A stretch of 64,000 bases of DNA from Amorphus orientalis (GTDB lineage: Bacteria > Pseudomonadota > Alphaproteobacteria > Rhizobiales > Amorphaceae). The stretch lies in assembly GCF_030814015.1 (NCBI RefSeq), contig NZ_JAUSUL010000001.1, forward strand, positions 586,001 through 650,000, written 5' to 3'. Both the position numbers and the translations under genes were made by a program. Below, one piece after another: positions 19,972 to 28,341 of the stretch. The stretch's first letter is position 1. Each line of letters starts with the position of its first letter. The notes beneath the pieces were generated by a model. The model was given only the letters and a program-made list of their open reading frames with translations. It had not been told where the DNA came from and made no database searches.

Positions 19972-20127
19972 TCAGCCCTTGTGCGACAGCGCTGCCGCGA
20001 TCGCCGTGCCGATGCCGGCCCCGAGCGCGACGCCGAGCGCCGTTTCTCCGAAGCTGACGCCGAGCGCGGTTCCCACGCCGATCCCCAGCGCCAGCCCGAC
20101 GCCCGCCTTCTGATTCGAACTGCGCAT
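19972..20127 (-). CDS. Small glycine-rich membrane protein (51 aa)
   Basis: MRSSNQKAG is followed by about 38 residues that are almost all Gly, Ala, Val, Leu and Ile with regular small-residue spacing (GVGLALGIGVGTALG, GVALGAGIGTAIAAAL), a glycine-zipper pattern likely to form two tightly packed membrane helices. It ends SHKG. The ATG follows GGAGGACATC. The protein type is common as an uncharacterised gene in bacteria; function unknown. Confidence 0.6.
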   Translation of the reverse strand: MRSSNQKAGVGLALGIGVGTALGVSFGETALGVALGAGIGTAIAAALSHKG

Positions 20128-20625
20128 GATGTCCTCCGACCGTTTCCATGCCTGCGGCCGCCCTTGGAGCCGGTTCGGCTCACTCTCGCGCCGGACAGGG
20201 ATGCACAATTCAGCATAGCTGTAGTATTTTTCAAAATTTTTAAAAGAAGCCTCGAATTTGCTTTATCATGAACAAAAATACACTTGGCAGCTGCAGCCCG
20301 ATGTCTAAACCATCCTCTGCCCGGCCGGCACTGATCTGATCGTCGAAAATCGGATCAAGCATCTGATTTTCTGAATATTTCTTCTCGTCCGGGAGACGCC
20401 GTCATTGGGCTTTCGGCTCTCCTCGCTGTCGGTCGCGACCATGCCCGGCGTGCCACGTGTTGGGCGCATTTGGGCACAAGGATCGGAACTGGCGATGGGG
20501 GGCTTCCTGTTCGCTGCCGGGATCTCCGCAGCGGACCGACGCGCGCCTCCTCTTGTCGCAGGGCTGACAACGGGCCTCTATCGGGGCCGTTTGGGGTGAC
20601 ACGATCTGATTTGGCGGGCTCCGGA
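20128..20625. other. AT-richer intergenic region with one hairpin
   Basis: No supported gene. Positions 20215-20280 are clearly AT-richer than the neighbours. GAAAATCGGAT (20345-20355) pairs with ATCTGATTTTC (20361-20371), an 11-bp stem with one G-T pair and loop CAAGC; without a T-run it looks more like an operator or RNA element than a terminator. I see no SAM-type riboswitch before the methyltransferase-like gene, although I cannot rule out a degenerate one. Confidence 0.4.
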
Positions 20626-21573
20626 ATGTCGATGTATCGCAGCACTCTTCCTCAGCTTCAGGGCACGCCTTTCCTGATTGCAGACGATCTGGATCCGGCG
20701 CTCCCGGTGCCGGCTGCGGCCGAGACGGGGGTGCCGGATCTCTTCGACCTGTTCGCCGAGGACCGGGTGAAAGCGGGCATCGAAGCGTCCTGTCGACGGT
20801 ACGCCCATGTGGCCGAGGCCGCGGCATCCGGTCTGGTGCTGGAAGGTCCGACCTGGCAGATGAACCCCGACCGCGCCGGAGAACTCGGCCTGACCGACGC
20901 CGACCTGGAAAGCGCCAACCGCACCGCGGTCGAGGCGTTCCTGACTATCCGGCAGGTGTTGGAGACGTCGGCCACCCCGGTCCTGGTGAGCGGCTGCATC
21001 GGACCGCGCTGGCCGGAGGCGGCTGCCGGGGACAGGATGATCCCGTCCGAAGCGGCGGCCTATCACGCTCCCCAGATCGGCGTGCTCGCGGACGCAGGCG
21101 CGGACCTGGTAACCGCCGTCGACATGACGGATGCCGACGAGGTCATCGGTATGACCACCGCGGCTCAGGTCGCGCGGGTGCCCATTGCCGTGTCGCTCAG
21201 CAGCGATGCCGAAGGCCGGCTTCCGTCGGGAGAACCTCTGGGCGACGCGATCGAGAAGATCGATCGCGCCACCGGTGACGGACCGGCCTATTACATGATC
21301 AGCTGCGTTCGGCCCGACCAGTTCGAGACCGTTCTTCAGGACCCCTGGACGTCCCGGATACAGGGACTGCGGACACGCGCCAACGATAAGGCCCGAGCTT
21401 CGTCCGGCTCTCCCGGTTCATTCGCACGCACGTGCATCCATCCAAGGGAACTGGGGGCTTTCTACAAGGCGGTGCTGGCGCGCTTCCCCCATATCAACAT
21501 CCTCGGCGGCTGGTGCGTCGAGGACGATGAATGCCTCGAGGCGATCGCGTCGGTGCACCGGGCCATCGCTTAG
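20626..21573 (+). CDS. Homocysteine S-methyltransferase-family protein with altered zinc site
   Basis: A 315-residue TIM-barrel protein related to MmuM/BHMT, which transfer a methyl group to homocysteine through a zinc held by three cysteines. The barrel is recognisable in VSGCIGPRWPEAAAGDRMIP, AGADLVTAVDMTDADEVIG and YYMISCVRP. C227 in ISCVRP matches the first ligand. The C-terminal GGCCGT signature reads GGWCVED here, so one of the paired ligands is Trp (W296, C297), and the usual N-terminal Gly-Gly-x-Glu-Thr motif is absent. The substrate or reaction may therefore differ. Start ATG at 20626 or 20632. Confidence 0.75.
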   Translation: MSMYRSTLPQLQGTPFLIADDLDPALPVPAAAETGVPDLFDLFAEDRVKAGIEASCRRYAHVAEAAASGLVLEGPTWQMNPDRAGELGLTDADLESANRTAVEAFLTIRQVLETSATPVLVSGCIGPRWPEAAAGDRMIPSEAAAYHAPQIGVLADAGADLVTAVDMTDADEVIGMTTAAQVARVPIAVSLSSDAEGRLPSGEPLGDAIEKIDRATGDGPAYYMISCVRPDQFETVLQDPWTSRIQGLRTRANDKARASSGSPGSFARTCIHPRELGAFYKAVLARFPHINILGGWCVEDDECLEAIASVHRAIA

Positions 21574-21660
21574 CGATTGCACGCAGGCCTGGTGGTTTCA
21601 AGATATTGAAATATAAAGGTTTCCTGTCGCCTGGATGGCCCCGGCTGAGCCGGTGAATCT

Positions 21661-22281
21661 CTAGAGATTTTCCTGCAGCAGCCGCTGGACGTGGCGGCGT
21701 TCCCAGATCGCGGAAATCTGTTTCGTCTCGACCGTGGCAGGCACGATGCTGTCGCCGGGTGCCTCCGGCTTGAAGTTGAAGGTTCGCTTGGCGCCGATGG
21801 TCAGGGCGTCGGAGCTGTGGGCGGCCACCACGATAAGCTCGAATTCCTTGAAGACGGTGCTCGGATCTTCGTCCGTATCGGGCAGGTCCGTGCATCTCCG
21901 CGTCCGTTCGACCAGGCTGCCGAGCGTGCCGATGTCCATGTGGTCGCCCTGGCACAGGGGCCCCTGGTTGGTCGCTTCGCTGGCGCGGGGCGTGCCCTCG
22001 TCGAGGCCTTCTACGTCCGTCACCGCCATCATCCAGCTCCGTGTATCGGTCTTCAGGATGGCCAGGATGCTCTGCACGTAGATCGGTTCCTGGCTCATGT
22101 TGCTGACGATGCAGTGGGCCTTCATACCCGTGCCGCCGCCCCGGTTGATCAGGATCTTCGGTTTGCGCTGGCGCAGATAGGCGACCAGGAAGATCTGGAG
22201 ATAGAAGATCCAGACGATCAGCATCGCCAGATTGATCACGACGCTGAGCGCGCTGCTGTTGTCGCTCACCCAATTCAGCAT
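21661..22281 (-). CDS. Membrane-anchored protein of unknown function (206 aa)
   Basis: I do not recognise it. MLNWVSDNSSALSVV leads into a single membrane segment (residues about 12-35, NLAMLIVWIFYLQIFLVAYL), then RQRKPKILINRGGGTGMKAH and a soluble domain of about 150 residues that probably faces the cytoplasm given the Arg/Lys cluster after the helix. The C-terminal part is charged and may form a beta-rich domain (LTIGAKRTFNFKPEAPGDS). The chosen ATG is the last that keeps the membrane segment near the start; the frame runs back to 22566 without homology. It may share a transcript with the small gene at 22380. Confidence 0.6.
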   Translation of the reverse strand: MLNWVSDNSSALSVVINLAMLIVWIFYLQIFLVAYLRQRKPKILINRGGGTGMKAHCIVSNMSQEPIYVQSILAILKTDTRSWMMAVTDVEGLDEGTPRASEATNQGPLCQGDHMDIGTLGSLVERTRRCTDLPDTDEDPSTVFKEFELIVVAAHSSDALTIGAKRTFNFKPEAPGDSIVPATVETKQISAIWERRHVQRLLQENL

Positions 22282-22379
22282 GTCCGTCCCCGCGCGGTTG
22301 TCAGTGCCCTCACGGCCGGAGAACCCGCGGAAACCGGTTTGGTTCGCATTTGGCAGGCGGAAGCGTGCCGCGCGCGGCC

Positions 22380-22538
22380 CTACTCCGGCCGAAGCGCTGC
22401 AGTAAGCAGCACGATGCCGATCCCGACCAGCGCCAGCTTCCAGGCATCGGACCGGCGCGACAATCCGGGCAGTCCGAACGGCCGGATCACGTGGGCGATC
22501 ATCGCGAGCACGACGAGGACGGTGACGATCCGGCTCAT
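22380..22538 (-). CDS. Small two-helix membrane protein (52 aa)
   Basis: MSRIVTVLVVLAMIAHVIRP begins the protein; residues 3-18 and 33-49 (WKLALVGIGIVLLTAAL) are hydrophobic helices separated by a short basic/Gly-Pro loop. It resembles the small inner-membrane proteins common next to core genes in alphaproteobacteria. It is read on the strand opposite putA, in the same frame as a very long spurious antisense frame. Function unknown. Confidence 0.6.
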   Translation of the reverse strand: MSRIVTVLVVLAMIAHVIRPFGLPGLSRRSDAWKLALVGIGIVLLTAALRPE

Positions 22539-22631
22539 GCGGGTTTGGCGTCGTTGCGGATTGCACTGCGGGCCATGACCGGACACCATGGCCGGCAACC
22601 GCTCGACCTTTTGGCCTTCCCGGGAGTTTCC

Positions 22632-25600
22632 ATGCTGATCGACCCCTCGCTCGCTGAGACCGACGCGCTGCGCCGGCGCATCCGTGACGACATCCGTGCC
22701 GACGAGGCCACTGTCGCCAGACGGCTGATCGACGCCGCGACCGTCCCTGCCGAGCAGGCCGACCGGATTGCCGAACAGGCGCGCAATCTGGTGCGCGGGG
22801 TCCGGTCCGGCCGTGTCGGGCGCGGCGGCATCGATGCCTTCATGCACGAATACGAGCTCTCGTCCAAGGAGGGCGTCGTGCTGATGTGCCTGGCGGAGGC
22901 GATGCTGCGGGTCCCGGACGCCCATACCGTGGACAAGCTGATCGACGACAAGATCGGCGGCGCGGAGTGGGACAGCCACCTCTGGAAATCCGACTCCTTC
23001 TTCGTCAACGCCTCGACCTGGGGGCTGATGCTGACCGGGCGGGTGACGCGTCTCGACGACAACGAGGGGCGGGATGCGCGCGCGGTGCTCGGCCGTCTGG
23101 TTCACCGCGCCGGCGAGCCGGTGATCCGCCGCGCCGTGCGCGAGGCGATGCGCATTCTCGGGCGCCAGTTCGTGATGGGGCGGACCATCAAGGAGGCGCT
23201 GTCGCGGGCGAAGGACGCCGAGGAGGACGGCTACCGCCACTCCTACGACATGCTCGGCGAGGCGGCGCGGACGATGGAGGACGCCGACCGCTACTTCGAG
23301 TCCTACGCCAACGCCATCAAGGCGATCGGCGCGGCCTCCAAAAACCGGTCCGGCATGGAGGCGCCCGGCATCTCGGTGAAGCTCTCCGCGCTGCATCCGC
23401 GCTACGAGTTCGCCCAGCGCGATCGCGTCATGAATGAACTGACGCCGAAGCTCGCCGATCTTGCCGTCATGGCGAAGGAGGCCGACATCGGCTTCACTGT
23501 CGATGCCGAGGAGGCCGACCGGCTTGACGTTTCCCTCGACGTGTTCGAGGCCGTCGCCCTGGATCCGCGGCTGAAGGGCTGGGACGGCTACGGCCTCGCC
23601 ATCCAGGCCTACCAGAAGCGCTGCTTCGCCCTGATCGACTGGCTGGAGGATCTCGCCAAGCGCGCCAACCGGCGGCTGGCGGTGCGGCTGGTCAAGGGGG
23701 CCTACTGGGACAGCGAGATCAAGTGGGCCCAGGAGCGCGGCCTTCCCGGCTATCCGGTGTTCACCCGCAAGGTGCTGACCGACGTCTCCTACATCGCCTG
23801 CGCCAAGAAGCTGCTCGCCGCCAACGGCGCCTTCTATCCCCAGTTCGCCACCCACAACGCCCACACGGTCGCGACCATTCTGGAGCTTGCCGGCAATCGC
23901 GACGACTTCGAGTTCCAGCGCCTGCACGGGATGGGCGAGGCGCTCTACACCCAGATCGTGGGCAAGAAGGCGCTGAACCGGCCGTGCCGGATCTACGCCC
24001 CGGTCGGCACCCACGAGGACCTGCTTGCCTATCTGGTCCGCCGGCTTCTGGAGAACGGTGCCAATTCCTCCTTCGTGAACCGGATCCAGGACGAGAAGCT
24101 CCCGGTGGATTCCATTGTCGCCGATCCGATCCAGCAGTCGCGCAATCTCCCGTCCTATCCGAACCCGAACATTCCGCTGCCGCGCGCGCTCTATGGCACC
24201 GCCCGGGAGAACTCCCTCGGCCTGGACCTGACCGACCCGCAGGTGCTTGCCCCGGTCGCCAAGCGGATGGACGAGGTGGCCGCCACGAAGTGGCACGGCA
24301 AGCCGTCGGTCGGCGGAGCCCTCAAGGACGGCACCGCCCGCGAGGTGCGCGATCCAGCAGATCACTCCCGCGTCATCGGCACCGTCACCGACGCCACGCC
24401 GGAGCTTGCCACTCAGGCGCTGGAGCGGGCGACCCGCGCCTTCCCGGCCTGGGACGCGACCCATGCCGCCGACAGGGCCGCTCTTCTGGAGCGCACGGCC
24501 GATCTCTACGAGCAGAACATGGCCGAGCTCTGCGCCATCTGCGTCCGCGAGGCCGGCAAGATCATGGCCGACGCCGTGGCCGAGGTGCGCGAGGCGGTCG
24601 ACTTCCTGCGCTACTACGCCTATCGCGCCCGGATCGACTTCGCCGGCCCTGAGGTGATGCCCGGACCGACCGGCGAGCGCGACGAGTACTGGCTCGCCGG
24701 CCGCGGCACGTTCCTGTGCATCTCGCCGTGGAACTTCCCGCTGGCGATCTTCACCGGCCAGATCTCCGCCGCCCTTGCCGCCGGCAACTGCGTGCTGGCC
24801 AAGCCCGCCGAGCAGACCCCGCTTGTGGCTGCCCGAGCCGTGGAGCTGATGCACGAGGCCGGCATTCCCGGCGACGTGCTGCATCTCCTGCCCGGCGACG
24901 GCGCGGCGATCGGCGGTGCGCTGATTCCGGACCCCCGCGTCTCGGGCGTCTGCTTCACCGGCTCGGTGCCCACCGCCCACATCATCAACAAGGCCCTGGC
25001 GGAACGCGAGGGCGCCATCGTGCCGCTGATCGCGGAGACAGGCGGCCAGAACGCGATGATCGTGGACTCCACCGCGCTCACCGAGCAGGTCGTCGTCGAT
25101 CTCTGTCAGTCGGCGTTCCAGTCGGCCGGCCAGCGCTGCTCCGCCGCCCGCGTTCTGTTCGTGCAGGAGGACGTGGCCAAGCGCACCCTCGGCATGTTGG
25201 CCGGGGCCATGAAGGAGCTGAAGGTCGGCGATCCGTCGGACCTCTCGACCGATATCGGCCCGGTGATCGATGCGGAGGCCAAGGAGAATCTCGAGGCGCA
25301 CATCGCCCGCATGGAGAAGGAGGCGAAGCTGATCGCCCGCGCGCCTTCCACCGCGCAGATGGAGAAGGGCACCTTCGTTGCGCCGGTCGCCTTCGAGATC
25401 GACAGTCTCGACCGGCTCACCCAGGAGGTGTTCGGCCCGGTCCTGCACGTGGTCCGCTACAAGGCGGAGAAGATCGACCAGGTGATGGATGCCATCAACG
25501 GCACCGGCTACGGCCTCACCATGGGTCTGCACACCCGGATCGACACCGAGGTGGAGTGGATGCGGCGGCGCGCCGGCGCCGGCAATCTCTACGTCAACCG

Positions 25601-25787
25601 CAACATGATCGGCGCGGTGGTCGGCGTGCAGCCCTTCGGCGGCGAGGGCCTGTCCGGCACCGGCCCCAAGGCCGGCGGTCCGCGCTATCTCTCGCGCTTC
25701 GCCTGCGAGCGGGTGATCTCCATCAACACCACGGCGGCCGGCGGCAATGCCTCGCTGATGAGCATGGGCGACGACCTGCCGGGCTAG
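22632..25787 (+). CDS. putA: Bifunctional proline dehydrogenase / glutamate-semialdehyde (P5C) dehydrogenase
   Basis: Oxidises proline to glutamate in two steps. The 1051-residue protein has the FAD-binding proline dehydrogenase barrel in its first half (VKLSALHPRYEFAQRD, RLAVRLVKGAYWDSEIKWAQ, ATHNAHTVATILE) and an NAD-dependent aldehyde dehydrogenase in the second half with SPWNFPLAIFTGQ, the general-base region AETGGQNAMIVDS and catalytic Cys in SAGQRCSAARV. It lacks the N-terminal ribbon-helix-helix DNA-binding domain of E. coli PutA, so it is a catalytic-only form and is presumably controlled by a separate regulator. The ATG lies 11 bases after CGGGAG. Confidence 0.97.
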   Translation: MLIDPSLAETDALRRRIRDDIRADEATVARRLIDAATVPAEQADRIAEQARNLVRGVRSGRVGRGGIDAFMHEYELSSKEGVVLMCLAEAMLRVPDAHTVDKLIDDKIGGAEWDSHLWKSDSFFVNASTWGLMLTGRVTRLDDNEGRDARAVLGRLVHRAGEPVIRRAVREAMRILGRQFVMGRTIKEALSRAKDAEEDGYRHSYDMLGEAARTMEDADRYFESYANAIKAIGAASKNRSGMEAPGISVKLSALHPRYEFAQRDRVMNELTPKLADLAVMAKEADIGFTVDAEEADRLDVSLDVFEAVALDPRLKGWDGYGLAIQAYQKRCFALIDWLEDLAKRANRRLAVRLVKGAYWDSEIKWAQERGLPGYPVFTRKVLTDVSYIACAKKLLAANGAFYPQFATHNAHTVATILELAGNRDDFEFQRLHGMGEALYTQIVGKKALNRPCRIYAPVGTHEDLLAYLVRRLLENGANSSFVNRIQDEKLPVDSIVADPIQQSRNLPSYPNPNIPLPRALYGTARENSLGLDLTDPQVLAPVAKRMDEVAATKWHGKPSVGGALKDGTAREVRDPADHSRVIGTVTDATPELATQALERATRAFPAWDATHAADRAALLERTADLYEQNMAELCAICVREAGKIMADAVAEVREAVDFLRYYAYRARIDFAGPEVMPGPTGERDEYWLAGRGTFLCISPWNFPLAIFTGQISAALAAGNCVLAKPAEQTPLVAARAVELMHEAGIPGDVLHLLPGDGAAIGGALIPDPRVSGVCFTGSVPTAHIINKALAEREGAIVPLIAETGGQNAMIVDSTALTEQVVVDLCQSAFQSAGQRCSAARVLFVQEDVAKRTLGMLAGAMKELKVGDPSDLSTDIGPVIDAEAKENLEAHIARMEKEAKLIARAPSTAQMEKGTFVAPVAFEIDSLDRLTQEVFGPVLHVVRYKAEKIDQVMDAINGTGYGLTMGLHTRIDTEVEWMRRRAGAGNLYVNRNMIGAVVGVQPFGGEGLSGTGPKAGGPRYLSRFACERVISINTTAAGGNASLMSMGDDLPG

Positions 25788-25851
25788 GAGCAAAGCCCGA
25801 GACAAAGTGGGAACCGGTTTTCCGTCCGGCTTTGCGGGAAAGGAGTCTTTC

Positions 25852-25929
25852 TCGCTCACGCGAGCTCCCGTCGGTCGCCGCTGCGCGGGCGCGGACGGTT
25901 TTTATGTCCCGGTCGCTTCGCTCCGCGCC
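25852..25929. repeat. Repeat type A, copy 3
   Basis: CGCTCACGCGAGCTCC opens the copy, followed by GCTGCGCGGGCGCGG and GTCCCGGTCGCTTCGCTCC (25906-25924). It runs directly up to the dctM stop codon. Confidence 0.65.
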
Positions 25930-27546
25930 TCACCGCGAGACGATTTCGGGTCCCATCAGGGCGTTCGGGATCGCCGTGGAGAGGAACGGCGCATAGGTGA
26001 CGATGATCAGGAACAGGAACAGCACGGCGACGAACGGCGCCGCGGCCCTGACGACCTGAACGAGACTCATCCCGGTGATGCCTGAGGTGACGAACAGGTT
26101 CAGCCCGATCGGTGGCGTGATCATGCCGATCTCCATGTTCACCACCATGATGATGCCGAGATGGATCGGGTCGATGCCGAGCTCCATGGCGATCGGGAAA
26201 ACCACCGGCGCGACGATCAGGAGCAGGCCGGACGGCTCCATGAACTGGCCGCCGATCAGAAGCAGGATGTTCACGGCGATCAGGAAGGTGAACCAGTTGA
26301 AACCGTAGCTCAGCAGCAGCTCGGTGATCGCGTCGGGAATGCGCTCCGAGGTGAGCGTGTGGGCGAACAGCAGCGCGTTGACGATGATGAACATCAGCAT
26401 CACCGTCGTCTTGGACGCGTCGACCATCACCTTGCGCGTGTCCTGATGGGTGAGCGCCGGGAAGAACCCGATGCCGATGGCCTTGAGGTTGCGTCCCCAG
26501 ATCGAAAGCCCCTGGACGAGCGTGCTAGGTACGGTCGCGATCCCGCCCTCGCCGCGCCAGAGCGGATAGGCGATCAGGATCAGACCGACCCCGATGGCGC
26601 CCACCACGACCCGGACGCCGATCGTGGACTCTCCCGCCTCGCCCATGGCGAAGAAGGACAGGATGAGCCAGACGAACAGGAAGGCGACCGCGTAGACCAT
26701 GGCCTTGAAGCCGATCCGCTCGCGCTGGTCGCGGTGCGGCAGGATCCACGGGACGCCCTTGAGCGGACCCATGTCCCGGTAGACGAAGAGGGCAATGAAG
26801 GCGGAGTAGACCGCGGCGACGGCGGCGGCCTCGGTGGGGGTGAACACGCCGCCATAGATGCCGCCGAGGATGATGACGATGAGGAAGACGCCCCAGCCGG
26901 CCTCCTTGCCGCCCTCGATGATTTCCTTGAAGCCCTTCCACTCCTCCGCCGGCAGGTTGCGCCGGCGCGCCACGATGTAGATGGCGATCATCAGCATCAG
27001 GCCGGCGACGAGACCGGGCAGAATGCCCGCCAGGAACATGCGTCCGACGGAGACGTTCACGGCCGCGGCGTAGACCACCATGACGATCGACGGCGGGATC
27101 AGGATGCCGAGCGTTCCGGCGTTGGCGATCACGCCGGCGGCGAACTCCTTCGAGTAGCCGACCTGGCGCATGCCGGCGATGGCGATGGTGCCGATCGCGA
27201 CGACGGTTGCCGGCGACGAGCCGGACAGGGCGGCAAACAGCATGCAGGCCAGCACCGACGCCATGGCCAGGCCGCCCCGGAAATGGCCGATGGTGGCGAT
27301 CGCCAGGCGGATGATGCGGCGCGCGACGCCGCCGGTCGACATGAAGGCCGACGCCAGGATGAAGAACGGGATGGCCAGCAGCGTGTAGTTCTGGCTGGCG
27401 GTGAAGAGCTGCAGCGCCACCGAACTCATGGAGTCGTTCGAATGCAGCGCGATTGTCAGGACCGACGCGAGGCCCAGCGAGATCGCGACCGGGACGCCCA
27501 GGAACAGCAGCCCGAACAGAACGATGAAGAGAAAGCCCGTTTCCAT
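25930..27546 (-). CDS. dctM: TRAP transporter large permease with central insertion
   Basis: Twelve-helix inner-membrane subunit of a sodium-driven tripartite importer. FTPTEAAAVAAVYS, AGVIANAGTLGILIPPSI and the C-terminal GMITPPIGLNLFVTSG are characteristic. At 538 residues it is about 110 longer than usual: between residues about 258 and 372 an insertion adds two further hydrophobic segments (MVYAVAFLFVWLILSFF and VVVGAIGVGLILIAYP). DctQ lies seven bases upstream and the binding protein further upstream. The substrate is unknown; TRAP systems typically take up organic acids. Confidence 0.93.
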   Translation of the reverse strand: METGFLFIVLFGLLFLGVPVAISLGLASVLTIALHSNDSMSSVALQLFTASQNYTLLAIPFFILASAFMSTGGVARRIIRLAIATIGHFRGGLAMASVLACMLFAALSGSSPATVVAIGTIAIAGMRQVGYSKEFAAGVIANAGTLGILIPPSIVMVVYAAAVNVSVGRMFLAGILPGLVAGLMLMIAIYIVARRRNLPAEEWKGFKEIIEGGKEAGWGVFLIVIILGGIYGGVFTPTEAAAVAAVYSAFIALFVYRDMGPLKGVPWILPHRDQRERIGFKAMVYAVAFLFVWLILSFFAMGEAGESTIGVRVVVGAIGVGLILIAYPLWRGEGGIATVPSTLVQGLSIWGRNLKAIGIGFFPALTHQDTRKVMVDASKTTVMLMFIIVNALLFAHTLTSERIPDAITELLLSYGFNWFTFLIAVNILLLIGGQFMEPSGLLLIVAPVVFPIAMELGIDPIHLGIIMVVNMEIGMITPPIGLNLFVTSGITGMSLVQVVRAAAPFVAVLFLFLIIVTYAPFLSTAIPNALMGPEIVSR

Positions 27547-27553
27547 GGCCGGC

Positions 27554-28249
27554 TCAGTCCCTGACCGCGTTGCGGTTTTCCGCGACGAGGTCTTCCGCCT
27601 CGTGGCCGGCGACGATCAGCTCGCGCTTGCCCTGGGCGATCTGCACCATGGCCTGGAGCGCGCGGAAGGCCAGTAGCGCCAGACCGATCGGCAGCATCAG
27701 ATAGGCGACCCAGCGCTGGACCCGGTCCTGCAGCCCGAAGGTTTCCTGCATCCAGAGCGGATAGCGCAGCTCGTCGAGGCCGGTGCCGCGATCGAACATG
27801 AAGGTCCAGTAGCCGATGGCGCCGCTCTGGCGCCAGTTGGTGGAGACGTCGGCACCGAACCACGCGAGCCAGCCGGAATACAGAAGCAGCATCGCGTAGA
27901 CGAAGGTGGCGAACGCGCCGAACAGCGCGGCAGCCTTGAACAGACGGCGCGGAAACATCCGGATGATGGCGTCGACGCCGAGATGGATGCCGGTCTTCAC
28001 GCCATAGGCCATGCCGAACAGGATCAGCCAGGCGAACAGGATCCGCGTCGCCTCCAGGGCGCCCTGCCAGCCGGAGTTGAAGCCGTAGCGGCCGACCACC
28101 TGGGCGAAGGAAATCAGCGTGATCGCCGCCATCAGGATGGCGATGACGTTTTCCTCGAAGCGATCGACGGAAGCTGGAAATTTTCGTTCGGCCAGGAACA
28201 ACACGAACACGATCACCAGCAGGGTGATCGTCATGCCCATCAGTTCCAT
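27554..28249 (-). CDS. dctQ: TRAP transporter small permease
   Basis: A 231-residue DctQ-type protein with four membrane helices. It starts MELMGMTITLLVIVFVLFLA, carries ENVIAILMAAITLISFAQVVGRY and a WQGALEATRILFAWLILFG block, and GIHLGVDAIIRMFP. It is longer than the typical 160-190 residues because of a hydrophilic stretch of about 50 residues before the last helix (GADVSTNWRQSGAIGYWTFM onwards). It precedes dctM by seven bases and follows dctP, with a hairpin in between. Confidence 0.92.
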   Translation of the reverse strand: MELMGMTITLLVIVFVLFLAERKFPASVDRFEENVIAILMAAITLISFAQVVGRYGFNSGWQGALEATRILFAWLILFGMAYGVKTGIHLGVDAIIRMFPRRLFKAAALFGAFATFVYAMLLLYSGWLAWFGADVSTNWRQSGAIGYWTFMFDRGTGLDELRYPLWMQETFGLQDRVQRWVAYLMLPIGLALLAFRALQAMVQIAQGKRELIVAGHEAEDLVAENRNAVRD

Positions 28250-28289
28250 CGGGTGTCTCCCCAGCTTCCCCGTTGTGCAGTGATGGTGG

Positions 28290-28317
28290 CGGCCGGCCCG
28301 AACGGACGGGTCGGCCG
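28290..28317 (-). promoter_or_regulatory. Intercistronic hairpin between dctP and dctQ
   Basis: CGGCCG-G-CCCG (28290-28300) pairs with CGGG-T-CGGCCG (28307-28317), 11 pairs with one G-T, loop of six. No T-tract follows on the minus strand, so it is more likely to protect the upstream dctP mRNA than to stop transcription. Confidence 0.55.
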
Positions 28318-28341
28318 CGGCAGTTTCGGTCGGTCGCGGAT

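Noticed and set aside
22380-25859. A 1159-codon open frame on the minus strand across putA
   Set aside because: It is antisense to a complete, well-recognised putA and its translation is Arg/Gly/His-rich without domains. Only its last 52 codons are kept as a separate small membrane protein.
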